The position numbers and the translations under genes were made by a program. Positions 19,432-28,384 of a stretch of DNA of 64,000 nt are shown one piece after another. The stretch spans positions 1-64,000 of the forward strand of contig CAVVZJ010000006.1 in NCBI GenBank assembly GCA_963752755.1, written 5' to 3'. A model generated the notes under the pieces. That model did not search any database. It was not told where the DNA came from and was given only the letters and a program-made list of their open reading frames with translations. Position 1 is the stretch's first letter. Each line of letters starts with the position of its first letter. Source of the stretch: CAVVZJ01 sp963752755 (lineage in GTDB: Bacteria > Planctomycetota > Planctomycetia > Isosphaerales > Isosphaeraceae).

Positions 19432-20120
19432 TCGTCGTCTCCTGGTTCTCGTCTCCTCTCTACATAAGGGAGGGCAAGGGGCGATGGATACAAGAATCCG
19501 GAAAAGGGATGCGGTCGCAATTCTCGCCTCAGCGATCGCCTGCGTTCGGAGGGACAGCGGTCCTCCGAATCGGGGCGGAGCGACCCCGGACCCGACACCG
19601 CAGAATCTCGCGACAGGGCCCCAACACGTCCCCCGGAGTCGCTTTTTTTGACGGCTCACCGGTTCTTCGAACAGCTCCGCACTCACGTGCAACGCGCCGG
19701 CGACGCAGCCGGGACGGCTTCAAGATGCTGCGAAGACGCCGAGGGGACGATTGGGTTGGCGAGGACACCTTGAATACAAATCGCGAGTTTTGAAGGATTT
19801 GCGAATCGATCTTACCTATTTTGAAGTTCGTTCGGCGCCAGGGACGCGCCGGGGCGTCGCGATCTCGGGTGAGGGAGGGAGGAGCTGGAGGTCCACCGGA
19901 TTGTCAAAGAGCCAGTGACAATTATAGCACACGAGCAGGACGCGAGCGCGGAGGATTTCGCGGCGGGGCGAAGGGTGGGTGCTCTGGCGACGCGGCGACG
20001 GAAGGTGGAGGATGGCCTTCGCGTAAACCCTGGACCGGGGAACCCGGCCTCGGCTGGATCGGTTGCCAAGGCGAGGAGGAGCCGGACCGGGTTCCGTCGG
20101 GCCTGACCCGGATTGAGGCA
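19432..20120. other. Intergenic region without a supported gene (690 bp)
   Basis: This spacer lies upstream of the sigma-factor fusion and downstream of the first DUF1501 gene. All long frames here are low-complexity Arg/Pro/Ser shadows. It should contain the promoter of the sigma gene, but I see no clear consensus. A T-run at 19644-19650 is not preceded by a strong hairpin. Confidence 0.5.
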
Positions 20121-21548
20121 TCAGAGGAGGGCGTCGACCGGGCGCCCGTGGGAGAGCGTGAGCGGTCGGCCATCGGCTGCGCGCAGCGGGGTCGCGGGAT
20201 CGATCCCAAGCCGGTGATAGACGGTCGCGGCGAGGTCCTCGGGGGTGACCGGGTCGCGGGCGGGGTAGGCGGCGATGCGATCCGAGGCGCCGACGACGTG
20301 TCCTCCGGGGACCCCGGCGCCAGCGAGGAGGACGGTGTTGCAGGGCGCCCAGTGGTCGCGCCCCGCCGCGCCGTTGATCTTCGGGGTCCGGCCGAACTCG
20401 GCGAGCCAAACGACCAGGGTCTCGTCGAGCAAGCCGCGATCGGTGAGGTCTTCCAGCAGGGCCGACATCCCTTGATCCATGTTGGGCAGGAGGCTGGTCT
20501 TGAGGCTCTCGAAGTTCTTTGCGTGGGTGTCCCAGTAGGCGTCGTCGCGCTCCCAGTTGACGGTCACGAGCGTGACGCCTGCCTCGACGAGCCGGCGGGC
20601 GAGGAGGCAGCTCTGTCCGAAGGGCGTCCTTCCGTAGCGAGCCCGCACGGCCTCGGGCTCCCGGGCCAGATCGAACGCCCCTCGGGCTGTCGCGGAGGTG
20701 AGCAGGTCGAGGGCGCGGGCCTGGTACGACTCAAGGTCGCGGACGGCGGCCACACGTTCGAGATCGCGGTACTGCCCGTCAAGAGCCCGGAGGAACCGGA
20801 GGCGATCGGGCAGGCGATCGACCCCTTCCAGGGGAGGCAAGGGCTGGAAGTCCGGGACGTTGGCGTTCTGGCTGACGAACATCGGATCGGAGCCCGCGCC
20901 GAGCTGTCCGGCGAAGAAGCCCGGGAAGATATGATTGTTCGCGGACACCTGGTTGGCCGGTGCGTTCAGGCTGACGGCCGACGGGAGCATCGACGTCCGC
21001 GGTCGCTTTCCGCCCCCGCGGCCTCCAGGGCCCAGGTGGTTCACGACGGCGCCGAAGCAAGGGAAATCGTCGGGGGCATTCTGCGGGTTCGTGGCCGGTC
21101 GGGCGTGTCGGACCCCGGTCAGCATGTAGTGCATCGCAACCGTGTGCGTGTTGTCGGGGTGGGTCACCGACCGGATCAAGGTGTAGCGATCGGCCAATGT
21201 GGCGAGGCGGGGGATGTGCTCGCCGACGGACAGGCCGGGGACGGCGGTGGCGATCGGCCGGAACTCGCCGCGGACTTCCCGGGGGGCGTCGGGCTTGAGG
21301 TCCCAGATGTCCTGGTGGGCCGGACCGCCGAACATGAACAGCAGGATGCACGACCGGGCCCGGCCGAAGGTTGAGTCGCGCGGCGGTCGAGAGCCGGTGG
21401 CCTCTGGCCCGGCGTCCTGGCCGGAGGCGCGGGCCCGGAGGAGGTCGGCCAAGCCCAACCCGAGACCGCCCAGGCCACCCAGCCGGAGCCACTCGCGGCG
21501 CGAGAGTCCCTCGCAGCAACGGGACGGACGGCCGTGGATTGGGATCAT
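20121..21548 (-). CDS. DUF1501 protein, Tat-exported
   Basis: The start at 21548 (MIPIHGRPSRC) has GGAGG at good spacing; the track's longer frame extends into the neighbour. A twin-arginine-type leader is present (LSRREWLRLGGLGGLGLGLA). The DUF1501 hallmarks follow: FGRARSCILLFMFGGPAHQD near residue 75, then GLLDETLVVWLAEFGRTPK and GRDHWAPC toward the end. The 475-residue length is normal for the family, which has an alkaline-phosphatase/sulfatase-like fold. DUF1501 proteins are strongly expanded in planctomycetes, usually beside DUF1549 cytochromes; none is adjacent here. Substrate is unknown. Confidence 0.85.
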   Translation of the reverse strand: MIPIHGRPSRCCEGLSRREWLRLGGLGGLGLGLADLLRARASGQDAGPEATGSRPPRDSTFGRARSCILLFMFGGPAHQDIWDLKPDAPREVRGEFRPIATAVPGLSVGEHIPRLATLADRYTLIRSVTHPDNTHTVAMHYMLTGVRHARPATNPQNAPDDFPCFGAVVNHLGPGGRGGGKRPRTSMLPSAVSLNAPANQVSANNHIFPGFFAGQLGAGSDPMFVSQNANVPDFQPLPPLEGVDRLPDRLRFLRALDGQYRDLERVAAVRDLESYQARALDLLTSATARGAFDLAREPEAVRARYGRTPFGQSCLLARRLVEAGVTLVTVNWERDDAYWDTHAKNFESLKTSLLPNMDQGMSALLEDLTDRGLLDETLVVWLAEFGRTPKINGAAGRDHWAPCNTVLLAGAGVPGGHVVGASDRIAAYPARDPVTPEDLAATVYHRLGIDPATPLRAADGRPLTLSHGRPVDALL

Positions 21549-21573
21549 TGGTGACCTCCGGTCGTTGCGGACC

Positions 21574-22988
21574 CTAGGCGAGCAACTCGTTGATCTTCCG
21601 GCCGTTAACCAGGGCGAAGGGACGACCGAACGGGTCGTGGACGACCGTGTCGGCGGGGATGCCCAGGAGATGGTACACCGTGGCGACCAGGTCGGACGGA
21701 TCATAGGGGTCATGGATGGGGTGCGCGGCGATCGCGTCGGTGGCACCGAGGCAGACGCCGCCAGCGATCCCACCGCCGGCCAGGGCCAGGGAATAGGCCC
21801 AGGGCCAGTGGTCTCGGCCGCCGCTCCGGTTGACCTGCGGGGTCCGGCCGAACTCGGAATTGACCCAGACGAGCGTCGATTCCAGCAGGCCGCGACGGTC
21901 GAGGTCGGTCATCAGCGCGGTGAGGGCGCGGTCGAGGGTCGGGCAAAGGCCGTCCTTCATCGCCGGGAAGTGGCGGCCGTGGGTGTCCCAGCCCGGGGGC
22001 CGTCGGCAGTAGTGGACGCTCAACATCGGCACGCCGGCCTCGGCCAGCCGCCGGGCCAGCAGGCACGCCTGGCCGAACGAGTTCCGGCCATAGGCGTCGC
22101 GGTCGGCGGCCCGCTCGGTGGCGAGGTCGAAGGCGCGGGCCATCGCCGGGGTGGTCAGCAGGTCGAGGGCCCGATTCTGGTAGGCATCGAGCGTGGTTAC
22201 TGCCGCGGCGCGGTCCAGCGCCGGCGATGGTCGTCGAGCCGTTCGAGCAGGGTCCTCCGGCCGACGAGCCGCGCGGAGGTGTTGGCCGGGTCGGGGGCGA
22301 CCGCCTCGACCCGGATCGCGTCTGGCGTGAGGTCCTGGTCGATCACGAGCGGCCCGTGCGCGTGCGCCGAGGAACCCGGGCGACTGGCCGTGAAGCACCG
22401 TGCCGTTGGCCCGGGTCATGGTCGGGCCGATCTGGACCCAGGTGGGCAGTTGGGCCGAAGGCCGCAGGTGGTCCATCGCCGCGCCGAGGGCGGGGAAGTC
22501 GGTGGGCGACGGCGGAAAGTCGCCCCGCGCCTCTGTGCCCGGCGGATGATGGCGGCCGGTCATCGCCGCCAGGGCCGCCTGGACGTGGTTGGCGTTCGGG
22601 TGCGACAGAGATCGGATCACCGCCATTCGGTGCATCAGCCGGGCCGACCGAGGCAGCAATTCGCCGAACGAGACCCCGGGCACACTCGTGGCGATCGCGC
22701 CGAACATGCCGCGCTCGGGAGACGGGCCGTCCGGTTTGGGATCCCACGTCTCCTGCTGTGCGGGCCCGCCGTGCAGGTAGATCATGATGACCGAGCGGGC
22801 GCGGCCGAACGTCGAGTCGGTCGGTCGCGACGCGGGAGCCATGGCCCGGCGCGGTCCCGGGCGCGGAGCAGGTCGGGCAGGGCGAGGCCGAGACCGGCGA
22901 GCACCCCAACCCGGAGCGCCTCGCGACGGCTCCGTGAGGTGGCCCGGAACTCGTCGCAGCCGGCTGCGTCGGGGGCGACTCCTCTCAT
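21574..22988 (-). pseudogene. Second DUF1501 protein (frameshifted)
   Basis: The start at 22988 (MRGVAPDAAGCDEF) is followed by a Tat-like leader (SRSRREALRVGVLAGLGLAL). One shift near 22830 moves the reading into the frame with FGRARSVIMIYLHGGPAQQE. Two compensating shifts between about 22230 and 22380 garble a ~50-residue internal stretch. The C-terminal signature is intact (LESTLVWVNSEFGRTPQ, then GRDHWPWAYS). It lies 25 bp upstream of the first DUF1501 gene on the same strand, so the two are a probable operon and paralogous pair. Sequencing error is as likely as decay. Confidence 0.75.
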
Positions 22989-23186
22989 GAGCGGTCTCCT
23001 GCCACGCCATCAACGGGTCGCTTCGGTATCCACGAGTCTGTGCGATGGCCGCGGCCAAGTCAACGGGCGGTCACATGCAGTCGTCGCTTGACGCCCCCGA
23101 GCGCTTGGCGTAAGGCTAGGTTCCGAAACCCGACCCGGCCGGACGTCGCGCGGGTCGCCGTCAGCCTTCTCGTGGTGGTGGGTCGC

Positions 23187-24395
23187 ATGAGCATCTACGA
23201 ACAGTGGGGCCTGGAGCCGATCATCAACGCCTCCGGGTCCGTGACCCGACTGGGCGGTGCCCCGATGCCGGCCGAGGTTGTCGCGGCGTTCGTCGCTGCC
23301 GCGAGCGAGTGCGTCCCGCTCGACCAGCTCCAGGCGGCGGCGTCGCGTGTGATCGCCGAAATCACCGGGTCCGACGCTGGACTCGTGACCAGCGGGGCGG
23401 CCGCTGCCCTGATGCTGGGGACCGCGGCGATCCTGGCGGGTTATGACCCCGGTCGCATGGAACGCCTACCTCACAGCGACGGCTTCCCCCACGAGTTCGT
23501 CACGGCGCGTGAGCACCGCAACGGCTACGATCACGCCGTGCGGGCGGCCGGGGCACGGCTGGTCGAGGTCGGCTTCCACGAGATCGCGGCCGGCGCAGGG
23601 GTCCGCCGGGTGGAGGCGTGGGAGTATGAGGCCGCCTTCGGGCCGTTGACCGCGGGTATCCTCTACGTCCTCGGCCCAGACTCACGTCCGCCGCTGGCCG
23701 ACGTGGTGGCGCGAGCCCACGCCCACGGCCTGCCGGTGCTGGTGGATGCCGCCGGGGAACTGCCGCCTCGGTCGAATCTTCGCGAGATCCTGGCGACCGG
23801 CGCCGACCTCGTCGCCTTCAGCGGGGGAAAGGCGATCCGGGGGCCACAGGCCACCGGATTGCTCTGCGGCCGCCGCGACCTGATCGGCGCCGCCGCGGTC
23901 CAGATGCTCGACATGGACGACCATGAGGAACTCTGGGACCCCCCGGAAAACCTCATCGACAGGAAACGGCTCGCGGGCCTCCCCCGCCACGGGATCGGCC
24001 GGGCACTCAAGGTTTCCAAGGAGCAGATCGCCGCGCTGCTGACGGCCCTGCGGCTCTTCGCAAATGGTGCGTATGACTCCGAGCTACCGGCCCACCACCG
24101 CCGGCTCGATCAGATCGCCGCCGCCCTCGTCGGCCTCCCGATCGCCTGCCGGGTCACGTCCCCTTCCGACGGCCAGAGCCTGCCGATTCTGGAGATCGGG
24201 CTCGACGAGGAAGTCGTCGGTCGCGACGCCCTGGAGGTCTGCCGGGCGCTCCGACGGGGTCAGCCTCCCGTTCAGGTGGGCCACGGACTCCTGCACGAGG
24301 GGAAGCTGGTGATCAATCCGCTCCACCTGGACGACCGGAACGCCGCCGTACTAGCCCGCCGGTTGCGAGACGAACTTTCCCCGAGAGGCTCCTGA
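23187..24395 (+). CDS. SelA-like PLP-dependent enzyme (DgaE/aminotransferase-V-like)
   Basis: The start at 23187 (MSIYEQWGLEPIINASG) matches the usual beginning of this family; the preceding 150 bases are unlikely to be coding. The fold-type I PLP enzyme shows VDAAGELPP at ~186 (cofactor Asp187) and LVAFSGGKAIRGPQATG, with the Schiff-base Lys at 215. The closest named relatives I know are selenocysteine-synthase-like proteins and D-glucosaminate-6-phosphate ammonia-lyase. The length of 402 is normal. It is divergent from the DUF1501 pair and 15 bp upstream of an acylase, so a shared pathway is likely. The exact substrate is unknown. Confidence 0.75.
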   Translation: MSIYEQWGLEPIINASGSVTRLGGAPMPAEVVAAFVAAASECVPLDQLQAAASRVIAEITGSDAGLVTSGAAAALMLGTAAILAGYDPGRMERLPHSDGFPHEFVTAREHRNGYDHAVRAAGARLVEVGFHEIAAGAGVRRVEAWEYEAAFGPLTAGILYVLGPDSRPPLADVVARAHAHGLPVLVDAAGELPPRSNLREILATGADLVAFSGGKAIRGPQATGLLCGRRDLIGAAAVQMLDMDDHEELWDPPENLIDRKRLAGLPRHGIGRALKVSKEQIAALLTALRLFANGAYDSELPAHHRRLDQIAAALVGLPIACRVTSPSDGQSLPILEIGLDEEVVGRDALEVCRALRRGQPPVQVGHGLLHEGKLVINPLHLDDRNAAVLARRLRDELSPRGS

Positions 24396-24410
24396 GCCGG
24401 AGATCACGCC

Positions 24411-26792
24411 ATGTCACTCGACGACCGGGAGATCCTGATCCGCCTCGGGGCCGGCGAGCCGATCGAGGCCCTGTGCGAGGAGGCCGGCTGGTCGCGGGAT
24501 CGGTTCGATGCCTGGTGGCATGAGGAGTGCCGGTCTCGGGTCCCCGCGATGACCGGCGCGATCCCGATTCGAGGACTCCGAGGTCGCGTGCGCATCCGTC
24601 GGGATCGGTGGGGCATTCCACACGTTGAGGCCAGTGATGACCACGATCTGTTCTTCGGATTCGGCTACGCGATCGCCCAGGACCGCCTCTTCCAGCTCGA
24701 TTTCCTGCGACGCCGGGCCCGCGGTCGGCTGGCGGAGATCCTCGGGTCGGAGAGCCTCGACTCCGATGGGCTTTACCGGACCCTCGATCTCGGCCGGGTC
24801 GCCGAAGCGGAGTGGAGCGGCCTGCCGACGGGGGATCGCGACCTCCTCTCGGCTTACGCCGCGGGGGTCAACGCCTTGATCGACGCCACCCGGGAACGGC
24901 CGCCGATCGAATTCGACCTGCTCGATTACCGGCCCGAGCCCTGGTCGCCAACGGACAGTCTGGCCGTGGCGGCGGAGTTTTGCTGGTATCTGACCGGCCG
25001 ATTCCCAGTGATCGTGGCTCCGGAACTGGTCCGGCGGACCCTCGGTGACGGGCCCCTCTACCGGGCCTTCCTCCAGGGCGAGGCGGACGACGAGAGCATC
25101 CTGCCCCCCGGCTCCTACCCCGCGTCGGCCTCGCCGGGACGGGGCGACGTCGGGCAGGCCGTTAGCGACCCGGACCAGGGCCAGGGTAGTAATAACTGGG
25201 TCCTCTCGGGTGAGCGGACCACGACCGGCAAGTCGCTGGTCGCGAGCGACCCGCACGTCCCGTTCGGCACCGTCTCGATGTGGCACGAGATCCACCTGCG
25301 GGGCGGGTCGTTGCACGTGATCGGGGCAAGCTACGTCGGCATGCCGGCCGTCATGATCGGCCGCAATGAGCGGGTCGCCTGGGGAGTCACCAACAACCTC
25401 TGCTCGCTCCGAGACCTGTATCGGGAGGAGGCCGACCCGGACCACCCCGGCCATTTCCGGAACAATGGCCGCTGGGAACCGGTTCACGAGCGGCGGGAGG
25501 TTATCCCGGTCCGGGGTTCCTCGCCGGTCGTCCGGACGGTCCGCTCGACCGCGAATGGTCCGCTCGTGGACGACCTGCTCCCGGCGCCGGCACGCGGCAG
25601 CGGTCCGGTCTCCCTGCGTTGGCAGGGTTTCGAGCCGGCTGGCTGGCTGACGGCCTTGATCGCCATGAATCGGGCCCGGTCCGCCGAGGAATTCCGTGAG
25701 GCGACGCGGCCGTGGCGGGCCCCGACCTTCAACCTCGTCTTCGCCGACGAGGAGGGTCACATCGGCTACCAGTGCGTCGGCCGCATCCCGATCCGTCACG
25801 TCGCCGATCGCGGTTACCGGTCAGGTCCGGACCCGCGGCACCGGTGGGACGGAGAGATCCCCTTCGAGGCGATGCCGGGGCTGGCCGACCCGGAGTGCGG
25901 CTTGATCATCACGGCCAACAACCGGACGGCGCCGGATGACTTTCCTTATCCGCTCTCAGGCACCTGGTCGAGCGGCCACCGCGCCCGCCGAATCCGGGAA
26001 CGCCTGCAATCCCAGCCCCAGTGGTCGGAGGAGGAATGCCGCCGTCTGCAGCAAGACGTCTACTCCGGACGGGCGGCCGAGTGTGTCCCGCACCTGGTAA
26101 CGTTGCTCGCCGAAGACGAGGATCCACGCCTCCGATGGGCCGTCGCCCTCCTCAACGGATGGGATTTCCGGGCCGAGGTCGACTCCGTTCCCGCCGCCGT
26201 GTTCAACGTCTTCTTCGCCCGCTGGTGCGACCGGGTGGCGGTCGAACAACTGCCCTTTGAGATCGCCGGTCTGGCGGCGGCCAGCGCGGGCGGACTGGCG
26301 GCGTCTCTCCTGACGGCGGATGAGGTCGGCTGGTTCGAGCCCGACGCCCTCCGCCCCGCAGCGAGGGCGGCGATGGTGGCCGCACTCGACGAGATCGAGG
26401 CCCGCCTGGGACCGGACCCGAGCGCCTGGTCCTGGGGCCGATTGCATACCCTCTCGCTGAAGCACTTTCTCTCCGGTCGGGGCGATCTCGGTCGGCTGCT
26501 CGACCGCGGCGGCAACCCGGTTCGGGGGGACGGCACTACGGTCTGCAGCAGTACGCCCAATGCCGATCGCACGGCCTTCATGGGCGCAAGCTATCGCATG
26601 GTGGCCGACCTTGCCGACCCGAGGCGGGGGATCCGGGCCGTGGGTCTGGCCGGGGCGTCGGGGCACCCCGGGAGCCAGCATTACGCCGACCAGGTCGCAG
26701 GTTGGTGCGACGGCGGATACCACGATCTCCCGATGGACGATCCGGCGGGAGAAAAGGACGATGACCTGTTCGTCCTGGTTCCTGCCACCTGA
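24411..26792 (+). CDS. Penicillin-acylase-family N-terminal-nucleophile hydrolase, 793 aa
   Basis: The precursor has the alpha-chain motif (RIRRDRWGIPHVEASDDHDL then GYAIAQDRLFQLD at ~61-97). It continues with a spacer and the autoprocessing site GQGSNNWVLSG, which makes Ser260 the predicted N-terminal nucleophile of the beta chain. The beta chain carries DPHVPFGTVSMWHEIHL. Family members hydrolyse amides such as acyl-amino compounds, quorum signals or beta-lactams. No signal peptide is visible, whereas most relatives are periplasmic; the first 45 residues instead resemble a small helical domain. The gap to the PLP enzyme is 15 bp, so co-transcription is expected. Substrate is unknown. Confidence 0.85.
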   Translation: MSLDDREILIRLGAGEPIEALCEEAGWSRDRFDAWWHEECRSRVPAMTGAIPIRGLRGRVRIRRDRWGIPHVEASDDHDLFFGFGYAIAQDRLFQLDFLRRRARGRLAEILGSESLDSDGLYRTLDLGRVAEAEWSGLPTGDRDLLSAYAAGVNALIDATRERPPIEFDLLDYRPEPWSPTDSLAVAAEFCWYLTGRFPVIVAPELVRRTLGDGPLYRAFLQGEADDESILPPGSYPASASPGRGDVGQAVSDPDQGQGSNNWVLSGERTTTGKSLVASDPHVPFGTVSMWHEIHLRGGSLHVIGASYVGMPAVMIGRNERVAWGVTNNLCSLRDLYREEADPDHPGHFRNNGRWEPVHERREVIPVRGSSPVVRTVRSTANGPLVDDLLPAPARGSGPVSLRWQGFEPAGWLTALIAMNRARSAEEFREATRPWRAPTFNLVFADEEGHIGYQCVGRIPIRHVADRGYRSGPDPRHRWDGEIPFEAMPGLADPECGLIITANNRTAPDDFPYPLSGTWSSGHRARRIRERLQSQPQWSEEECRRLQQDVYSGRAAECVPHLVTLLAEDEDPRLRWAVALLNGWDFRAEVDSVPAAVFNVFFARWCDRVAVEQLPFEIAGLAAASAGGLAASLLTADEVGWFEPDALRPAARAAMVAALDEIEARLGPDPSAWSWGRLHTLSLKHFLSGRGDLGRLLDRGGNPVRGDGTTVCSSTPNADRTAFMGASYRMVADLADPRRGIRAVGLAGASGHPGSQHYADQVAGWCDGGYHDLPMDDPAGEKDDDLFVLVPAT

Positions 26793-27004
26793 CGATTCCC
26801 AGTCCCCCGACGGTGGCCGGCCCGCGACGCCACGGGGGGAGTTGATCCTCGCCGCCGGGGCTCACCGGCCGGTGGAGCGGACTGAACGAATCCCAGAGGG
26901 ACGGAGGGCTCACCCACAGCACGCCAGGCCGTGCCACGACAAGAGACGGGAGGCGAACCCCTTGATTCCGTAGCACGGGAGGAGCCGGGAGCCCGCGATC
27001 CGGA

Positions 27005-28312
27005 TCAGAGGCTCGACAGCGGCTCCGTCGAGTCGCCGAACGACTTCGAGGTGGACGTCGGCCTTGTCGAGCAGGGAGAGGAAGAGGCTGCACATCTTGC
27101 GGTTCGGGTCGTTGCGGTGGTCGAGCACGCGGCCGCCCTGGATCTTGCCGCCGCCGCCGCCGAGGAGCACGACGGGCAGCTTCGTGGCGTCGTGGCTGCC
27201 GGTCAGCATGCTCGAGCAGTAGAGGATCATCGCGTTGTCGAGGGCCGTCCGCTCGCCTTCCTGGATCGCGTCGAGCTTCGCGGCCGACGTAGGCGAGCTT
27301 GCTGGAGGAAGAACTGGTTGACCTTGAGCCAGTCGTCGGTGTCGCTGTGCGAGAGCAGGTGGTGGATCATGTAGTCCACCCCGAGGTTCGGGAACCGCAG
27401 CGAGCTGTGGTCGTTGTTGAGCTTGAGCGTGCAGACGCGGGTCGTGTCGGTCTGGAAGGCGAGGACGAGGATGTCGCACATCAGCCGCATGTGCTCGCCG
27501 ATGTCCTGCGGGATGCCGTCGGCGGGGCGGGGGATGTTCGGCTTGTCGAGGGTCGGCCGCCAGCCCTGGAGCTCGCCGCGCTGGCCGGCGTGCTCGATCC
27601 GCTGCTCGACCTCGCGGACGGAGTCGAGGTACTCGTCGAGCTTCCGCTGGTCGGCCAGGCTGACGGCGCGGCGGACGTCCTTGGCGTCGTCGAGCACGGC
27701 GTCGAGCACGCTCTCGTCGCCCTTGCGGACCTCGTCCTTGAAGAGCCGGTCGAACGCCAGGGCGGGATACAGCTCCAGCGGCGTCGGCGTGGTGGGCGAG
27801 GTCCACGAGATGTGCGAGGAGTAAAGCATCGAGTAGTTCTTGTGAACCGACGGGTTCGACTTCTCGCAGCCGAGCACCAGGCTGGGCACCTTGGTCGAGC
27901 GCCCGTGCGTCTGCGCCAGGAGCTGGTCGATGCTCGTGCCCGAGCGGATCTCGCCGCCGGAGGCGAGCGGCGCGCCGGAGAGGAGGTTGCCGGTCTGCGA
28001 GCTGTGGATGTTGCCCTTCAGGGCCTCGGCGTTGTACAGCCCCTGGATGAACAGCAGCTTCTCGCGGTGCGGGTGGAGCGGGGCGAGCACCTGGCCCAGC
28101 TCCATGTCGCGGCCCGAGCCCTTGGCCCACCATTCCCGGGAGTGGAACCCGTTGCCCGAGAACAGCACGGCGAGCCGCACCGGGGCCTCGCTCGCCGTGC
28201 CCTTCGCCTCGTCGCCCCAGACCTTCAGCGACTCCAGCCAGGGCAGGGCCATGCTCACGCCGACGCCGCGGAGGAACGTGCGGCGGGGGAACCGGTGGGT
28301 GCTGGCGTTCAT
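27005..28312 (-). pseudogene. DUF1552 protein (frameshifted near the C-terminus)
   Basis: The start at 28312 (MNASTHRFPRRTFLRGVGVS) shows a Tat signal. The family features follow: VRLAVLFSGNGFHSREWWAK, then SGTSIDQLLAQ and LVLGCEKSN. One indel near 27290 moves the reading to KLDAIQEGERTALDNAMILY. A second near 27050 is needed to reach the expected ending FGDSTEPLSSL with a stop at 27005. DUF1552 proteins are exported and almost always paired with DUF1592-type cytochromes in planctomycetes, as here. The function remains unknown. The family call is strong; the frameshifts are probably sequencing artefacts. Confidence 0.8.
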
Positions 28313-28384
28313 CGTCGGCCTCGGCGGGTTTGGGTGGTGGCGGTCGGTTGGTGAAGGCTCCGCCGTTCAACTTTACTTTAACAT

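Noticed and set aside
27299..28354. 351-codon plus-strand frame over the DUF1552 gene
   Set aside because: Leu/Val/Arg-rich shadow of the real minus-strand gene.
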